DNA of 33,841 nt from CG2-30-36-16 sp964372115 (GTDB taxonomy: Bacteria; Bacteroidota; Ignavibacteria; Ignavibacteriales; Ignavibacteriaceae), in contig CAYJPN010000049.1 of assembly GCA_964372115.1 (NCBI GenBank), positions 1 to 33,841 of the forward strand, in the 5' to 3' direction. The notes below the pieces were generated by a model. That model was not told the DNA's origin and ran no database searches. It saw only the letters and a list, made by a program, of their open reading frames with translations. Below, in pieces: positions 7,994 to 16,108 of the stretch. The position numbers and the translations under genes were made by a program. Position 1 is the stretch's first letter. The number at the start of each line of letters is the position of its first letter.

Positions 7994-10111
7994 ATGGATC
8001 AGATAAAGGGCGTATTCGATTCTTATGTTTATTATAACGAACTGAACGGATACAGCGTAATAAAACTCGAAGAAGGAATAACCGCGGTTGGTTATCTCCC
8101 GCCGTTAAATAAAGCCGATCATCTTTTGCTTGATGGTGAGTTTGTATTTCATCAACGGTTCGGTAATCAATTTAAAATAAACTCATACGCTTTTATTCAT
8201 CCGGTCTCGGAAGATGAAATAATAAAATACCTTGGTTCCAGAGTTTTAACCGGTATAGGCGAACGAATGGCAAAACGTATTTATGCAAAGTTCGGTAATG
8301 AAACAATGGAAATGCTCGATAACAACATTGAGCGGCTGCTTGAAATTGACGGCATCGGTAAAAAAAAATTAAAGTTAATAAAAGAAGACTGGCAAAAACA
8401 AAAAAGTGTGCGCGATGTAATGTTGTTTTTGCAGAAGCATGGTATAACACCCGCTTACGCCCATAAAATATTTACTGCATATGGTGAAAAAACAATCGAA
8501 TTAGTTTCAAAAAATCCATACCGCCTGGCTGATGATATTTGGGGAATAGGATTTAAAATTGCTGATTCGGTGGGGAAAAGTTTCGGCATTCAGGATTACG
8601 ACCCTAACCGGATAAAAGCAGGAATAATTCACACACTAAAAGAAGCCGCCGCACAGGGCAATGTTTTTATGCCCGCGCTCCAACTTACTCAGTCGGCAAG
8701 CGAAATGCTTCGTGTTCATCTTTCGCCCGATGATAAACTGCTCGACGAGATGTCCGGAGATAAAGATATCGTCATTCATCAGGATAAAATTTATCTTCCA
8801 TCGCTATATTATTCCGAGCGCGCAATTGAACAAAAATTATTATCGCTTCTTAATCAACCCGACAAAATGACAAAAGAAGAAATTGAAACACTTGGATTGT
8901 TCACCTCGTTGTTTTCTGAAGAACAATTGGAAGCAATAAACAGTTCGCTTATTCATCATGTTATGATTTTAACAGGCGGACCGGGAACCGGGAAAACTAC
9001 AACGCTGCGGGGAATTATAAACGCACACATAAAGTTAGAAAAAAAAATAGCACTTGCAGCGCCAACTGGCCGCGCCGCTAAAAGAATGACCGAAGTAATC
9101 GGGTTGGAAGCGCGCACAATTCACCGGTTGCTAGAGTTCGTTCCATCTACAGGCTATTTTTCTGTAAATGCCGATAATCCCATCCAGGCGGATTTGCTTG
9201 TTATTGATGAAGTTTCAATGTTAGACACCCTGTTAATGTATTCGCTGCTTGATGCTGTGGCTGACGAAACTACTGTTGTTTTTGTCGGAGATTCAGACCA
9301 GCTTCCCTCAATTGGGCCCGGTAATGTTCTGAATGATATGATCTCCTCAAACTTAATTCCTACTTTCCGGCTAACAAAAATTTTTCGGCAGGAAGAACAA
9401 AGCGAAATTATTTTTGCAGCCCACAAAATCAACAAAGGAGAAGTTCTAAAAATTGTAAATAAAGAAGAAAGTGATTTGTTTTTTATTGAAGAAACAGATT
9501 CGGCGGAAATTCCGGGCATTATTTTAAGCCTTTGCCGCGAAAGGCTGCCTCTAAAATATAAATTTAACTCTTTTACAGATATTCAAGTCATCACACCGAT
9601 GTACAAGGGTGATGCCGGCGCCGATAATTTAAACGAGTTACTTCAATTCGGTCTAAACGAAAATCCTCCTCTTCATAAACATGCCGGCAAAAAATATAAA
9701 ATAGGCGACAAGATAATGCAGTTAAGAAACAATTATGAAAAATATGTTTTTAACGGCGATATTGGTTTGATTCAGGATATCAGCAGCCATAAAAAAATTA
9801 TGTCTGTAAATTATGGGGGCAAAGTAGTAGATTACTCTTTTACGGAACTTGATGAAATAACACTTGCTTATTCAATTACAGTGCATAAAAGTCAGGGCAG
9901 CGAATACCCGTGTATAATTCTTCCGCTTACTACAAGTCATTTTCCCCTTCTTCAGCGTAATTTACTTTACACCGCCGTAACGCGCGCTGCAAAGCTAATG
10001 ATAATTATTGGTTCGAAGCAGGCTATGGGAATGGCTATAAAAAACAACAGGGTTACAAAAAGGTATACATCGTTGTTTAAAAAATTGAATGAGGAAAATT
10101 TTAAATTTTAG
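7994..10111 (+). CDS. recD2: RecD2-like ATP-dependent DNA helicase
   Basis: A 705-residue superfamily 1B helicase that unwinds DNA 5' to 3' in repair. It is the stand-alone RecD2 type, since no RecB or RecC is nearby. The order is: an N-terminal domain with helix-hairpin-helix repeats (LLEIDGIGKKKLKLI), Walker A GGPGTGKTTTLRGI (about 328-341), the AAPTGRAAKRM motif, Walker B LLVIDEVSMLD, motif III GDSDQLPSIGPGNVL, and the C-terminal ITVHKSQGSEYPCIILPL and LLYTAVTRA motifs. The length is normal for RecD2. GTG at 7991 and ATG at 7994 are adjacent, and I prefer ATG. No strong ribosome site is seen, as is common in Bacteroidota. Confidence 0.93.
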   Translation: MDQIKGVFDSYVYYNELNGYSVIKLEEGITAVGYLPPLNKADHLLLDGEFVFHQRFGNQFKINSYAFIHPVSEDEIIKYLGSRVLTGIGERMAKRIYAKFGNETMEMLDNNIERLLEIDGIGKKKLKLIKEDWQKQKSVRDVMLFLQKHGITPAYAHKIFTAYGEKTIELVSKNPYRLADDIWGIGFKIADSVGKSFGIQDYDPNRIKAGIIHTLKEAAAQGNVFMPALQLTQSASEMLRVHLSPDDKLLDEMSGDKDIVIHQDKIYLPSLYYSERAIEQKLLSLLNQPDKMTKEEIETLGLFTSLFSEEQLEAINSSLIHHVMILTGGPGTGKTTTLRGIINAHIKLEKKIALAAPTGRAAKRMTEVIGLEARTIHRLLEFVPSTGYFSVNADNPIQADLLVIDEVSMLDTLLMYSLLDAVADETTVVFVGDSDQLPSIGPGNVLNDMISSNLIPTFRLTKIFRQEEQSEIIFAAHKINKGEVLKIVNKEESDLFFIEETDSAEIPGIILSLCRERLPLKYKFNSFTDIQVITPMYKGDAGADNLNELLQFGLNENPPLHKHAGKKYKIGDKIMQLRNNYEKYVFNGDIGLIQDISSHKKIMSVNYGGKVVDYSFTELDEITLAYSITVHKSQGSEYPCIILPLTTSHFPLLQRNLLYTAVTRAAKLMIIIGSKQAMGMAIKNNRVTKRYTSLFKKLNEENFKF

Positions 10112-10184
10112 ACAAAACATAAAACTGCTCTTTTTCATTCCTAAAAAAACCAATTATTGCAAATAAGAAAACGTTAACTTTTGT

Positions 10185-10199
10185 GTTGAAAAATTCAAC
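10185..10199. promoter_or_regulatory. 15-bp palindrome upstream of nfnA
   Basis: GTTGAA and TTCAAC are perfect inverted arms separated by three A residues, 125 bases before nfnA. This is the size of an operator for a dimeric regulator. It shares the A/T-rich centre of redox-regulator sites such as Rex but does not match that consensus well, so the regulator is unknown. Confidence 0.35.
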
Positions 10200-10323
10200 T
10201 CTCATTTTAAAAAATACCTGTTTAATCGTTCATTTTTGAGCATCTGATAAACCGTTCAAAAAGACTCTAAGCTGGCACTATTTATGTTTAGTATATGGAT
10301 TCAATTACCAAACATGGTAGATT

Positions 10324-11181
10324 ATGTATAAAATATTATCCGCAAAATTTCTCGCTCCAAATATAAAACGCTTCGATATAGAAGCCCCAAAAATTGCTCT
10401 TAAACGAAAAGCAGGGCAGTTCGTTATAATACGCATAAATGAAACCGGCGAACGTATACCCCTTACAATTGCAGATTCCAATACGGCAGATGGTACAATA
10501 ACCATTATTGTTCAGGGAATCGGGAAAACCACACAGGAACTTAATCGTTTGGAAGCCGGCGACATTATTAGAGATGTTGTTGGTCCGCTCGGTAAACAAT
10601 CGCACATAGAAACCTTCGGTACGGCAGTTAGTATCGGCGGCGGAGTGGGCACAGCTATTGCGTTCCCAACTGCAGTTGCGTTAAAACAGGCAGGCAACTA
10701 TACAATTTCCATTGTGGGCGGCAGGTCAAAAGAATTTGTAATTCTCGAAGATGAAATGAGAGCGGTTTGCGATGAAGTTCATGTAACTACAGATGACGGC
10801 AGTTACGGCACAAAAGGTTTTGTAACAGACAAGCTTGAAGAGCTGATATCAAAACAAAAAATTGATTTTGTGCTTGCAATAGGTCCCATTCCGATGATGC
10901 GCGCGGTTGCAAATGTTACCCGCAAATATGGAATAAAAACTGTTGTAAGTTTAAACCCGGTTATGGTAGACGGCACAGGAATGTGCGGCGGATGCAGAGC
11001 CACCGTAGATAACAAAACAGTGTTCGTCTGCGTAGATGGTCCTGAGTTTGATGCTCATCTTGTTGATTTCGATACTTTAACCCGGCGTAATCAAACCTAC
11101 TTTATGCAGGAACAAAGCTCGCTTGAAAAACATAAATGCGAAATTGACAAACTCGCTGAAACAGCAGAAAAAACCGAATAA
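10324..11181 (+). CDS. nfnA: NfnA, FAD/[2Fe-2S] small subunit
   Basis: A 285-residue small subunit of the NADH-dependent reduced ferredoxin:NADP+ oxidoreductase, a flavin-based electron-bifurcating complex in the cytoplasm. It belongs to the PyrK/ferredoxin-reductase family. The FAD-binding motif RIPLTIAD is at 44-51, the NAD-binding glycine loop SIGGGVGTAIAFP at 103-115, and the [2Fe-2S] site has Cys221, Cys224 and Cys236 in MCGGCRATVDNKTVFVCVDG. An aspartate at 216 could be the fourth ligand, since Nfn small subunits are reported to use one non-cysteine ligand. nfnB starts 29 bases downstream, as expected for a two-gene operon. The older annotation 'sulfide dehydrogenase/glutamate synthase-associated' covers the same family. 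Confidence 0.9.
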   Translation: MYKILSAKFLAPNIKRFDIEAPKIALKRKAGQFVIIRINETGERIPLTIADSNTADGTITIIVQGIGKTTQELNRLEAGDIIRDVVGPLGKQSHIETFGTAVSIGGGVGTAIAFPTAVALKQAGNYTISIVGGRSKEFVILEDEMRAVCDEVHVTTDDGSYGTKGFVTDKLEELISKQKIDFVLAIGPIPMMRAVANVTRKYGIKTVVSLNPVMVDGTGMCGGCRATVDNKTVFVCVDGPEFDAHLVDFDTLTRRNQTYFMQEQSSLEKHKCEIDKLAETAEKTE

Positions 11182-11210
11182 ATTTTTCATCATAAAAACT
11201 AAAGAAAATT

Positions 11211-12629
11211 ATGCTTTCCAATAAAGAAAGAATGAAAATACAGCGGCAGGCAATGCCGGAACAGGAACCAACAGTTCGCAATAAAAATTTTGCGGAAGTT
11301 AATCTTGGTTTTACAGAAGAACTGGCGGTATTAGAGGCACAACGATGTATTCAGTGCCCAAAACCAAGTTGTGTAGAGGGCTGCCCGGTTGGAGTTAAAA
11401 TAGGTGATTTCATAAATTTAGTTGCACAGGGCGATTACCTCGGCGCTGCCGCAAAAATAAAAGAAGATAATCTGCTTCCGGCAATTTGCGGTAGGGTTTG
11501 TCCGCAGGAAGAACAATGTGAGGTAAAGTGTATTGTCGGCAAAAAAAATGAACCTGTTGCAATAGGAAGATTAGAACGTTTTGTTGCCGATTATGAAAGA
11601 AACACAATTGGTATTAGAACTCCGCAATTAAAACCTAAAACCGGCAAAAAAGTTGCGGTAGTTGGCAGCGGACCAGCGGGCTTAAGCTGTGCCGGCGATT
11701 TGATACAACAGGGACACGATGTAACAGTGTTTGAAGCGCTGCACGATCTCGGTGGAGTTTTAATTTATGGAATACCGGAATTTCGTCTTCCGAAAGAAAT
11801 TGTACGTGCGGAAATTGAATCGCTGCAGACACTCGGAGTTGATTTTCAAACCAACGCGGTAATAGGGTTAACCGATACCGTTGATGAGTTGATGAGCAAT
11901 GGTTATGATGCCGTGTTTATTGCGGTTGGCGCCGGCCTACCATACTTCCTAAATATTCCAGGTGAAAATTTTAACGGGGTTTATTCATCAAACGAATTTT
12001 TAACGCGCGTTAATTTGATGAAGGCTTACAAATTTCCGAATAACGATACACCCGTTTTTAATGTGAAAGATAAAAACGTTGCGGTTTTCGGTGGCGGCAA
12101 TACAGCAATGGATGCGGTAAGAACGTCAAAAAGATTGGGCGCAAAAAACGCTTATATAGTTTACCGCCGAAGCGATGCCGAAATGCCGGCGCGTAAGGAA
12201 GAAATACATCATGCAAAAGATGAAGGAATAGAATTTATTCTTCTTTCGAACCCTGTTGAATTTATTGGCGACGAAAAAGGATGGCTTAGAGGAGTTAAAC
12301 TTCAGAAGATGGAACTCGGTGAACCCGATGCATCAGGCCGCCGCCGCCCGATGCCTGTTGAAGGTTCTGAATATGTTCTCCCTATAGATATGTCTGTTAT
12401 CGCTATCGGCAACGGTTCGAATCCAATTATTCAACAGACCACCCCCGATCTCGATTACAACAAATGGGGCAATATAAAAGTTGATGAAACCACAATGAAG
12501 ACAACCAAAAAAGGTGTGTTTGCCGGCGGTGATATTGTAACAGGCGGCGCAACGGTAATACTTGCAATGGGCGCTGGTAGAACTGCAGGGGCTGCTATTC
12601 ACGAATACCTAACTACCGGAAACTGGTAA
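11211..12629 (+). CDS. nfnB: NfnB, glutamate-synthase-like large subunit
   Basis: A 472-residue large subunit, carrying the bifurcating FAD and two [4Fe-4S] clusters. Cluster ligands are visible as Cys46-x2-Cys49-x4-Cys54-x3-Cys58 and Cys93-x3-Cys97-x5-Cys103-x3-Cys107. The FAD dinucleotide fold VAVVGSGPAGLSCAGDL starts at about 148, and the NADP(H) fold has VAVFGGGNTAMDAVRTSKRLG. The C-terminal AGGDIVTGGATVILAMGAGRTAG closes the FAD site. It is related to the small subunit of glutamate synthase (GltD). However, no GltB is present, and the partner NfnA upstream argues for Nfn. It links ferredoxin from NifJ (20593-24174) with NADH and NADPH. Confidence 0.92.
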   Translation: MLSNKERMKIQRQAMPEQEPTVRNKNFAEVNLGFTEELAVLEAQRCIQCPKPSCVEGCPVGVKIGDFINLVAQGDYLGAAAKIKEDNLLPAICGRVCPQEEQCEVKCIVGKKNEPVAIGRLERFVADYERNTIGIRTPQLKPKTGKKVAVVGSGPAGLSCAGDLIQQGHDVTVFEALHDLGGVLIYGIPEFRLPKEIVRAEIESLQTLGVDFQTNAVIGLTDTVDELMSNGYDAVFIAVGAGLPYFLNIPGENFNGVYSSNEFLTRVNLMKAYKFPNNDTPVFNVKDKNVAVFGGGNTAMDAVRTSKRLGAKNAYIVYRRSDAEMPARKEEIHHAKDEGIEFILLSNPVEFIGDEKGWLRGVKLQKMELGEPDASGRRRPMPVEGSEYVLPIDMSVIAIGNGSNPIIQQTTPDLDYNKWGNIKVDETTMKTTKKGVFAGGDIVTGGATVILAMGAGRTAGAAIHEYLTTGNW

Positions 12630-12638
12630 TATTTTGTT

Positions 12639-12667
12639 AGAGACACGATGCCCGCGAATGTGTCTCT
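12639..12667. terminator. Terminator between nfnB and the sigma-54 activator
   Basis: An 8-bp stem, agagacac (12639-12646) with gtgtctct (12660-12667), and a 13-nt loop are followed by TTTAAATTTT. It lies between the two convergent stop codons and may serve both directions. Confidence 0.65.
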
Positions 12668-12674
12668 TTAAATT

Positions 12675-14405
12675 TTATGATTCAATTCCAAGCTGCGACA
12701 ACAGCTTGTAAAAATGGGTTCTGTTTATTCCAAGAAGTTGCGCCGCTTCCGATTTTGAATTTGTTTTTCTTAGTGTCCGAATAATATACATCCGTCTAAA
12801 TTCAGTTTCGGCATCAAGAAGGGTTCTGCCGGTTTTTATTATCGGCTCATCGCCAACTTTTTGGATAAGTTCCGGCGGCAGATCATTCGTATCAATGTGA
12901 TCATTTTTTGCAAGTACAACACATCTTAAAATTACATTTTCAAGCTCCCGTATATTGCCAGGCCAATTGTATTCTTCTAAAATCTCAAGAGCTTCCTCGG
13001 TAAGTGTAAACTTTTTATCGGTGGAATGTTTTGTCAGAAAATATTCGCATAATTCTTTTGTATCCTCTTTTCTTTCACGCAGCGGGGGCATAGTAAGTTC
13101 TATCACTTTTAATCTATAATACAGGTCTTCCCTAAACCTGCCCTGCGAAATCATTTCGCTAATGTTCCGGTTAGTGGCGCAGATTATTCTCACATCAATT
13201 TTTCGCGTTTGCACAGAACCGAGACGTTCAAACTCGCGTGTTTGTAAAACTCTTAAAAGTTTTGCCTGCAGGTTTATACTCATTTCTCCAATTTCATCAA
13301 AAAAGATGGTGCCCCCATCAGCCATTTCTAATTTGCCCGGCTTCTGTTTTGTCGCTCCGGTAAATGCGCCGCTTTCGTATCCGAAAAATTCAGATTCGAG
13401 AAGATCAGCCGGTATTGAGCCGCAGTCAATAGTTATAAAAGGGTTTTTTGCCCTTCGGCTGTTTTCGTGTATTGCCCTTGCAAGTAAATCTTTACCGGTT
13501 CCGTTTTCACCAAGCAAAACCACAGATGCCTCTGTCGCCGAAATTTTTGCGGCTATTTTTAATACTTCAAAAATGGGTTTGCTGCTTCCAATAATTTTAT
13601 CACACTTAAATTCATTTCTTAAATCTTCAAACTTTATTATCGCTTCGGATAACAGTTTTTTTTCGAGTGACGATATTTCAAGAGAGATTTCGAGACCGCG
13701 TACAATTTGTTTTGCAAATGATAAAAGAAAAACCAAATCATAATCACGAAATGCATTTTCTTTATTTCTTCTGTCAATATAAACCGCCCCGAGAACCTTA
13801 TTGCCGGAGGTTAAAGGAACACACAATACCGCCGAAATTCCTAAACGGATTATACTCTCCGATGAAGCTCGTTTGTCAATTCCCCCGGGGTCAAACTGCT
13901 GTGGCGCAGAAGCATTAATTGTATTTCGAATAACAGTGGTACTCATTTCCATCGCTTCCGGTGATTCGTCCGGTTTCATATTTTTTGCAAAGATTGAATC
14001 TGCCTCACCGTTTTCGTCTGCTAATATTATAAAACCGGCATCTGCTTTAAGTTCCAGCACCACGGTGTTAATGGCAATTTCCATTAATGCCTTCATTTCA
14101 GTTTCCGAAGTAAACAAAATTCCCGATGAGTATAACACCTCCAGTTTTCTTTTTTCTTCTTTTAACTGGTCGCAATTTAATTCTATTTTATTAAGATACT
14201 CCCACAGTTTGTTCATCTCTGATGTTAAACCCTGGTTTGACTCCATCAATTGCTTAAATATTTTTTCAACCTTTTTTAGCACTTCAGGGGTGGCCCCTGC
14301 CGCCTTTAAATCTGCATTCAAATCCATAAAGGAAATAGAAAGTTTGCTTAAAGTTTCGCCTAATTTTTTTTGAAATTGCTGTTGTGTTTCCGACCAGCCT
14401 ATCAT
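12675..14405 (-). CDS. GAF-AAA+-Fis sigma-54-dependent activator
   Basis: A 576-residue transcription activator of the NtrC type. The N-terminal 90 residues look coiled-coil. A GAF sensor domain follows (about 100-240; VVLELKADAGFIILADE, AVLCVPLTSGNKVLGAVYIDRR). The AAA+ domain has a Walker A GENGTGKD at about 299 (usually GETGTGKE), ESEFFGYESGAFTGATKQ with an intact GAFTGA loop for sigma-54 contact (about 346-351), Walker B GGTIFFDEIGEM, and the arginine-rich FREDLYYRL. The C-terminal Fis helix-turn-helix is at SKSEAAQLLGINRTHFYKLL. There is no receiver domain, so it responds to a ligand or partner at the GAF domain. Its targets are unknown; it is convergent with nfnB. Confidence 0.92.
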   Translation of the reverse strand: MIGWSETQQQFQKKLGETLSKLSISFMDLNADLKAAGATPEVLKKVEKIFKQLMESNQGLTSEMNKLWEYLNKIELNCDQLKEEKRKLEVLYSSGILFTSETEMKALMEIAINTVVLELKADAGFIILADENGEADSIFAKNMKPDESPEAMEMSTTVIRNTINASAPQQFDPGGIDKRASSESIIRLGISAVLCVPLTSGNKVLGAVYIDRRNKENAFRDYDLVFLLSFAKQIVRGLEISLEISSLEKKLLSEAIIKFEDLRNEFKCDKIIGSSKPIFEVLKIAAKISATEASVVLLGENGTGKDLLARAIHENSRRAKNPFITIDCGSIPADLLESEFFGYESGAFTGATKQKPGKLEMADGGTIFFDEIGEMSINLQAKLLRVLQTREFERLGSVQTRKIDVRIICATNRNISEMISQGRFREDLYYRLKVIELTMPPLRERKEDTKELCEYFLTKHSTDKKFTLTEEALEILEEYNWPGNIRELENVILRCVVLAKNDHIDTNDLPPELIQKVGDEPIIKTGRTLLDAETEFRRMYIIRTLRKTNSKSEAAQLLGINRTHFYKLLSQLGIES

Positions 14406-14677
14406 AAATTAATCTCACTTGGAATAATGGTTGGATGGAAATTAACATTAAATAAATTGTTTTCAAAAAAATTATCCATATATCGGGACAATAAACTACC
14501 TTTCCAGCAAAGTTTAAAGAGATAACATTTTCATTATTTTCTTGATAGGCTAAAATTTATATTTTTACTCAATGTGATTTACACTTAAAAATTTTATGGT
14601 CCTTATTTTACATTATAAAATGGTTTGGAATAGTAAAAACCTAACCGCAGAACAACAACTTCTTGAAGGCGGCAAAA

Positions 14678-15124
14678 ATGAAATACGATTTTATACTCGC
14701 TACAAATGAAATGCTCGGTGTGCTTTTAACAATGATGAAAGAATTTTATCAGTTGGAGCAATTAAAATTTAATGAAGATAAACTTACAAACGCAGTGACA
14801 TTAATGCTCGGCAATAATGATTTGGGACGTATATTTTTAATTACGAGTGATGGTAGATTTGTCGGTTATTCCGTTGTTACGTTCGGTTTTAGTCTCGAAT
14901 TTTTTGGCAGGGACGCGATTATTGACGAAATATATGTGCGTGAAAATTTTAGGGGCAAGGGGATAGGCAGCAGATTATTAAAATTTATTGAGAACTTATG
15001 CCAGGAAGAAAAAATTTACGCTCTGCACCTTGAGGTGAATAGGATAAATACAAAAGCACAGGATCTGTACAGAAGGATGGGCTACAAAGATCATAACCGC
15101 TACCTGCTTACAAAGTGGCTTTGA
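14678..15124 (+). CDS. GNAT-family N-acetyltransferase
   Basis: A 148-residue acetyl-CoA-dependent acyltransferase. I start it at ATG 14678, which follows a GAAGGCGG ribosome site. A TTG at 14663 would add five residues. The acetyl-CoA pyrophosphate loop is RGKGIGSRLL, preceded by the beta-4 strand IIDEIYVRENF. The C-terminal part has LHLEVNRINTKAQDLYRRMGYKDHNRY, a typical GNAT ending. The substrate is unknown. The stop codon is four bases from the stop of the convergent racemase gene. Confidence 0.88.
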   Translation: MKYDFILATNEMLGVLLTMMKEFYQLEQLKFNEDKLTNAVTLMLGNNDLGRIFLITSDGRFVGYSVVTFGFSLEFFGRDAIIDEIYVRENFRGKGIGSRLLKFIENLCQEEKIYALHLEVNRINTKAQDLYRRMGYKDHNRYLLTKWL

Positions 15125-15128
15125 AATA

Positions 15129-16088
15129 TTATCCTTTTTTCCACTCTCCCTTAAAAGGCAAATCGACTTCAAAGAGGTTCTGAATGAGTTTATAATTTTT
15201 TAGAGCAGACTCAAATTCGATAGAATTATGGCTTATACATTTTCCAATATTTTCAATATCGGAATCTGCTATTTTGCATCGGGATACAACTTTCGCCTCA
15301 ATTTTGGAAACCCCGCCTGACTTTTTCTTTTTATCCCCAAAAAGAAACTCCGACATTTTTTCATTTGGATTTATTATTGAGTAATCAATTCCTTTTGTAG
15401 AGAGTACTTCATTAAAAATAGGAATGCTATATTCATAATGAGTGCAGCATAATGCTACGTTTATTTTTCGGTTTAACCCATTAAGACTTTTAACCGCTTC
15501 ATCGATGTATTTCTCAATCAATAAATTAGTATCCTTCGATGCCGGATTAACCTGAATTACTGATTCTAAATTATTACATGCCTGAGTAACAATTCTGTCT
15601 TCTTCAATGCCCATCTCAATAAGCCTTTTTTTATGCACATTACCTTTAATAGTAGTTTCCGTTCCCAAGATTATGGCAGAAGAATTTTTAGCCTCATTTA
15701 GTTTTTGCGCTATCATATTTACACCAAATTCCACAATACCAACTACCGGAATTAACGAATGTTTTGAAAAATTTGTAAATGGGAACACAACTGAAAGTGT
15801 GTTGCACGCTATTAAAATAATGTCGGGAGAATAATTTGATTCCATACTCCTTAACGCCGCATCAAATACTTCTGCCTTTCTTTCGATATTTGGCATCTGG
15901 TTATAACCAAAATCCGGGTGAGCAAGTGAATTAAAGAAAATAATCTTTACTGTTTTAGCCGATGAATAAAGTTTGAAATTATTTAATAAACTTGCAGCAA
16001 CCGATAGACCACCAAGCCCCGAATCGGTAACTACAACCGTTATCTCTTTTTTGTTTAACTGATCGAATGTATTTGAGTTAAAAATCAT
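15129..16088 (-). CDS. murI: Glutamate racemase-family protein (MurI-like)
   Basis: A 319-residue member of the Asp/Glu racemase superfamily, likely making D-glutamate for peptidoglycan. Motifs: VTDSGLGGLSV with the DSG (22-24), ACNTLS with the first catalytic Cys95, and CCTHYEY with the second catalytic Cys215 and His217. Both cysteines are present, so racemase activity is plausible. At 319 residues it is longer than the usual 260-270. The extra 50 residues form a C-terminal tail after FLFGDKKKK. The ACNT-S and THY-Y motifs are slightly off the MurI norm (ACNTAS, GCTHYP), so a paralogue with another amino-acid substrate is possible. It is divergent from the peptidase gene, 20 bases apart. 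Confidence 0.75.
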   Translation of the reverse strand: MIFNSNTFDQLNKKEITVVVTDSGLGGLSVAASLLNNFKLYSSAKTVKIIFFNSLAHPDFGYNQMPNIERKAEVFDAALRSMESNYSPDIILIACNTLSVVFPFTNFSKHSLIPVVGIVEFGVNMIAQKLNEAKNSSAIILGTETTIKGNVHKKRLIEMGIEEDRIVTQACNNLESVIQVNPASKDTNLLIEKYIDEAVKSLNGLNRKINVALCCTHYEYSIPIFNEVLSTKGIDYSIINPNEKMSEFLFGDKKKKSGGVSKIEAKVVSRCKIADSDIENIGKCISHNSIEFESALKNYKLIQNLFEVDLPFKGEWKKG

Positions 16089-16108
16089 ATTGGTTTGGGA
16101 CTAATTTA

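Noticed and set aside
10273..10288. Full sigma-54 promoter upstream of nfnA
   Set aside because: TGGCAC is right, but the -12 dinucleotide reads GT instead of GC and the flanks do not fit, so I list it only as a weak possibility and not as a feature.
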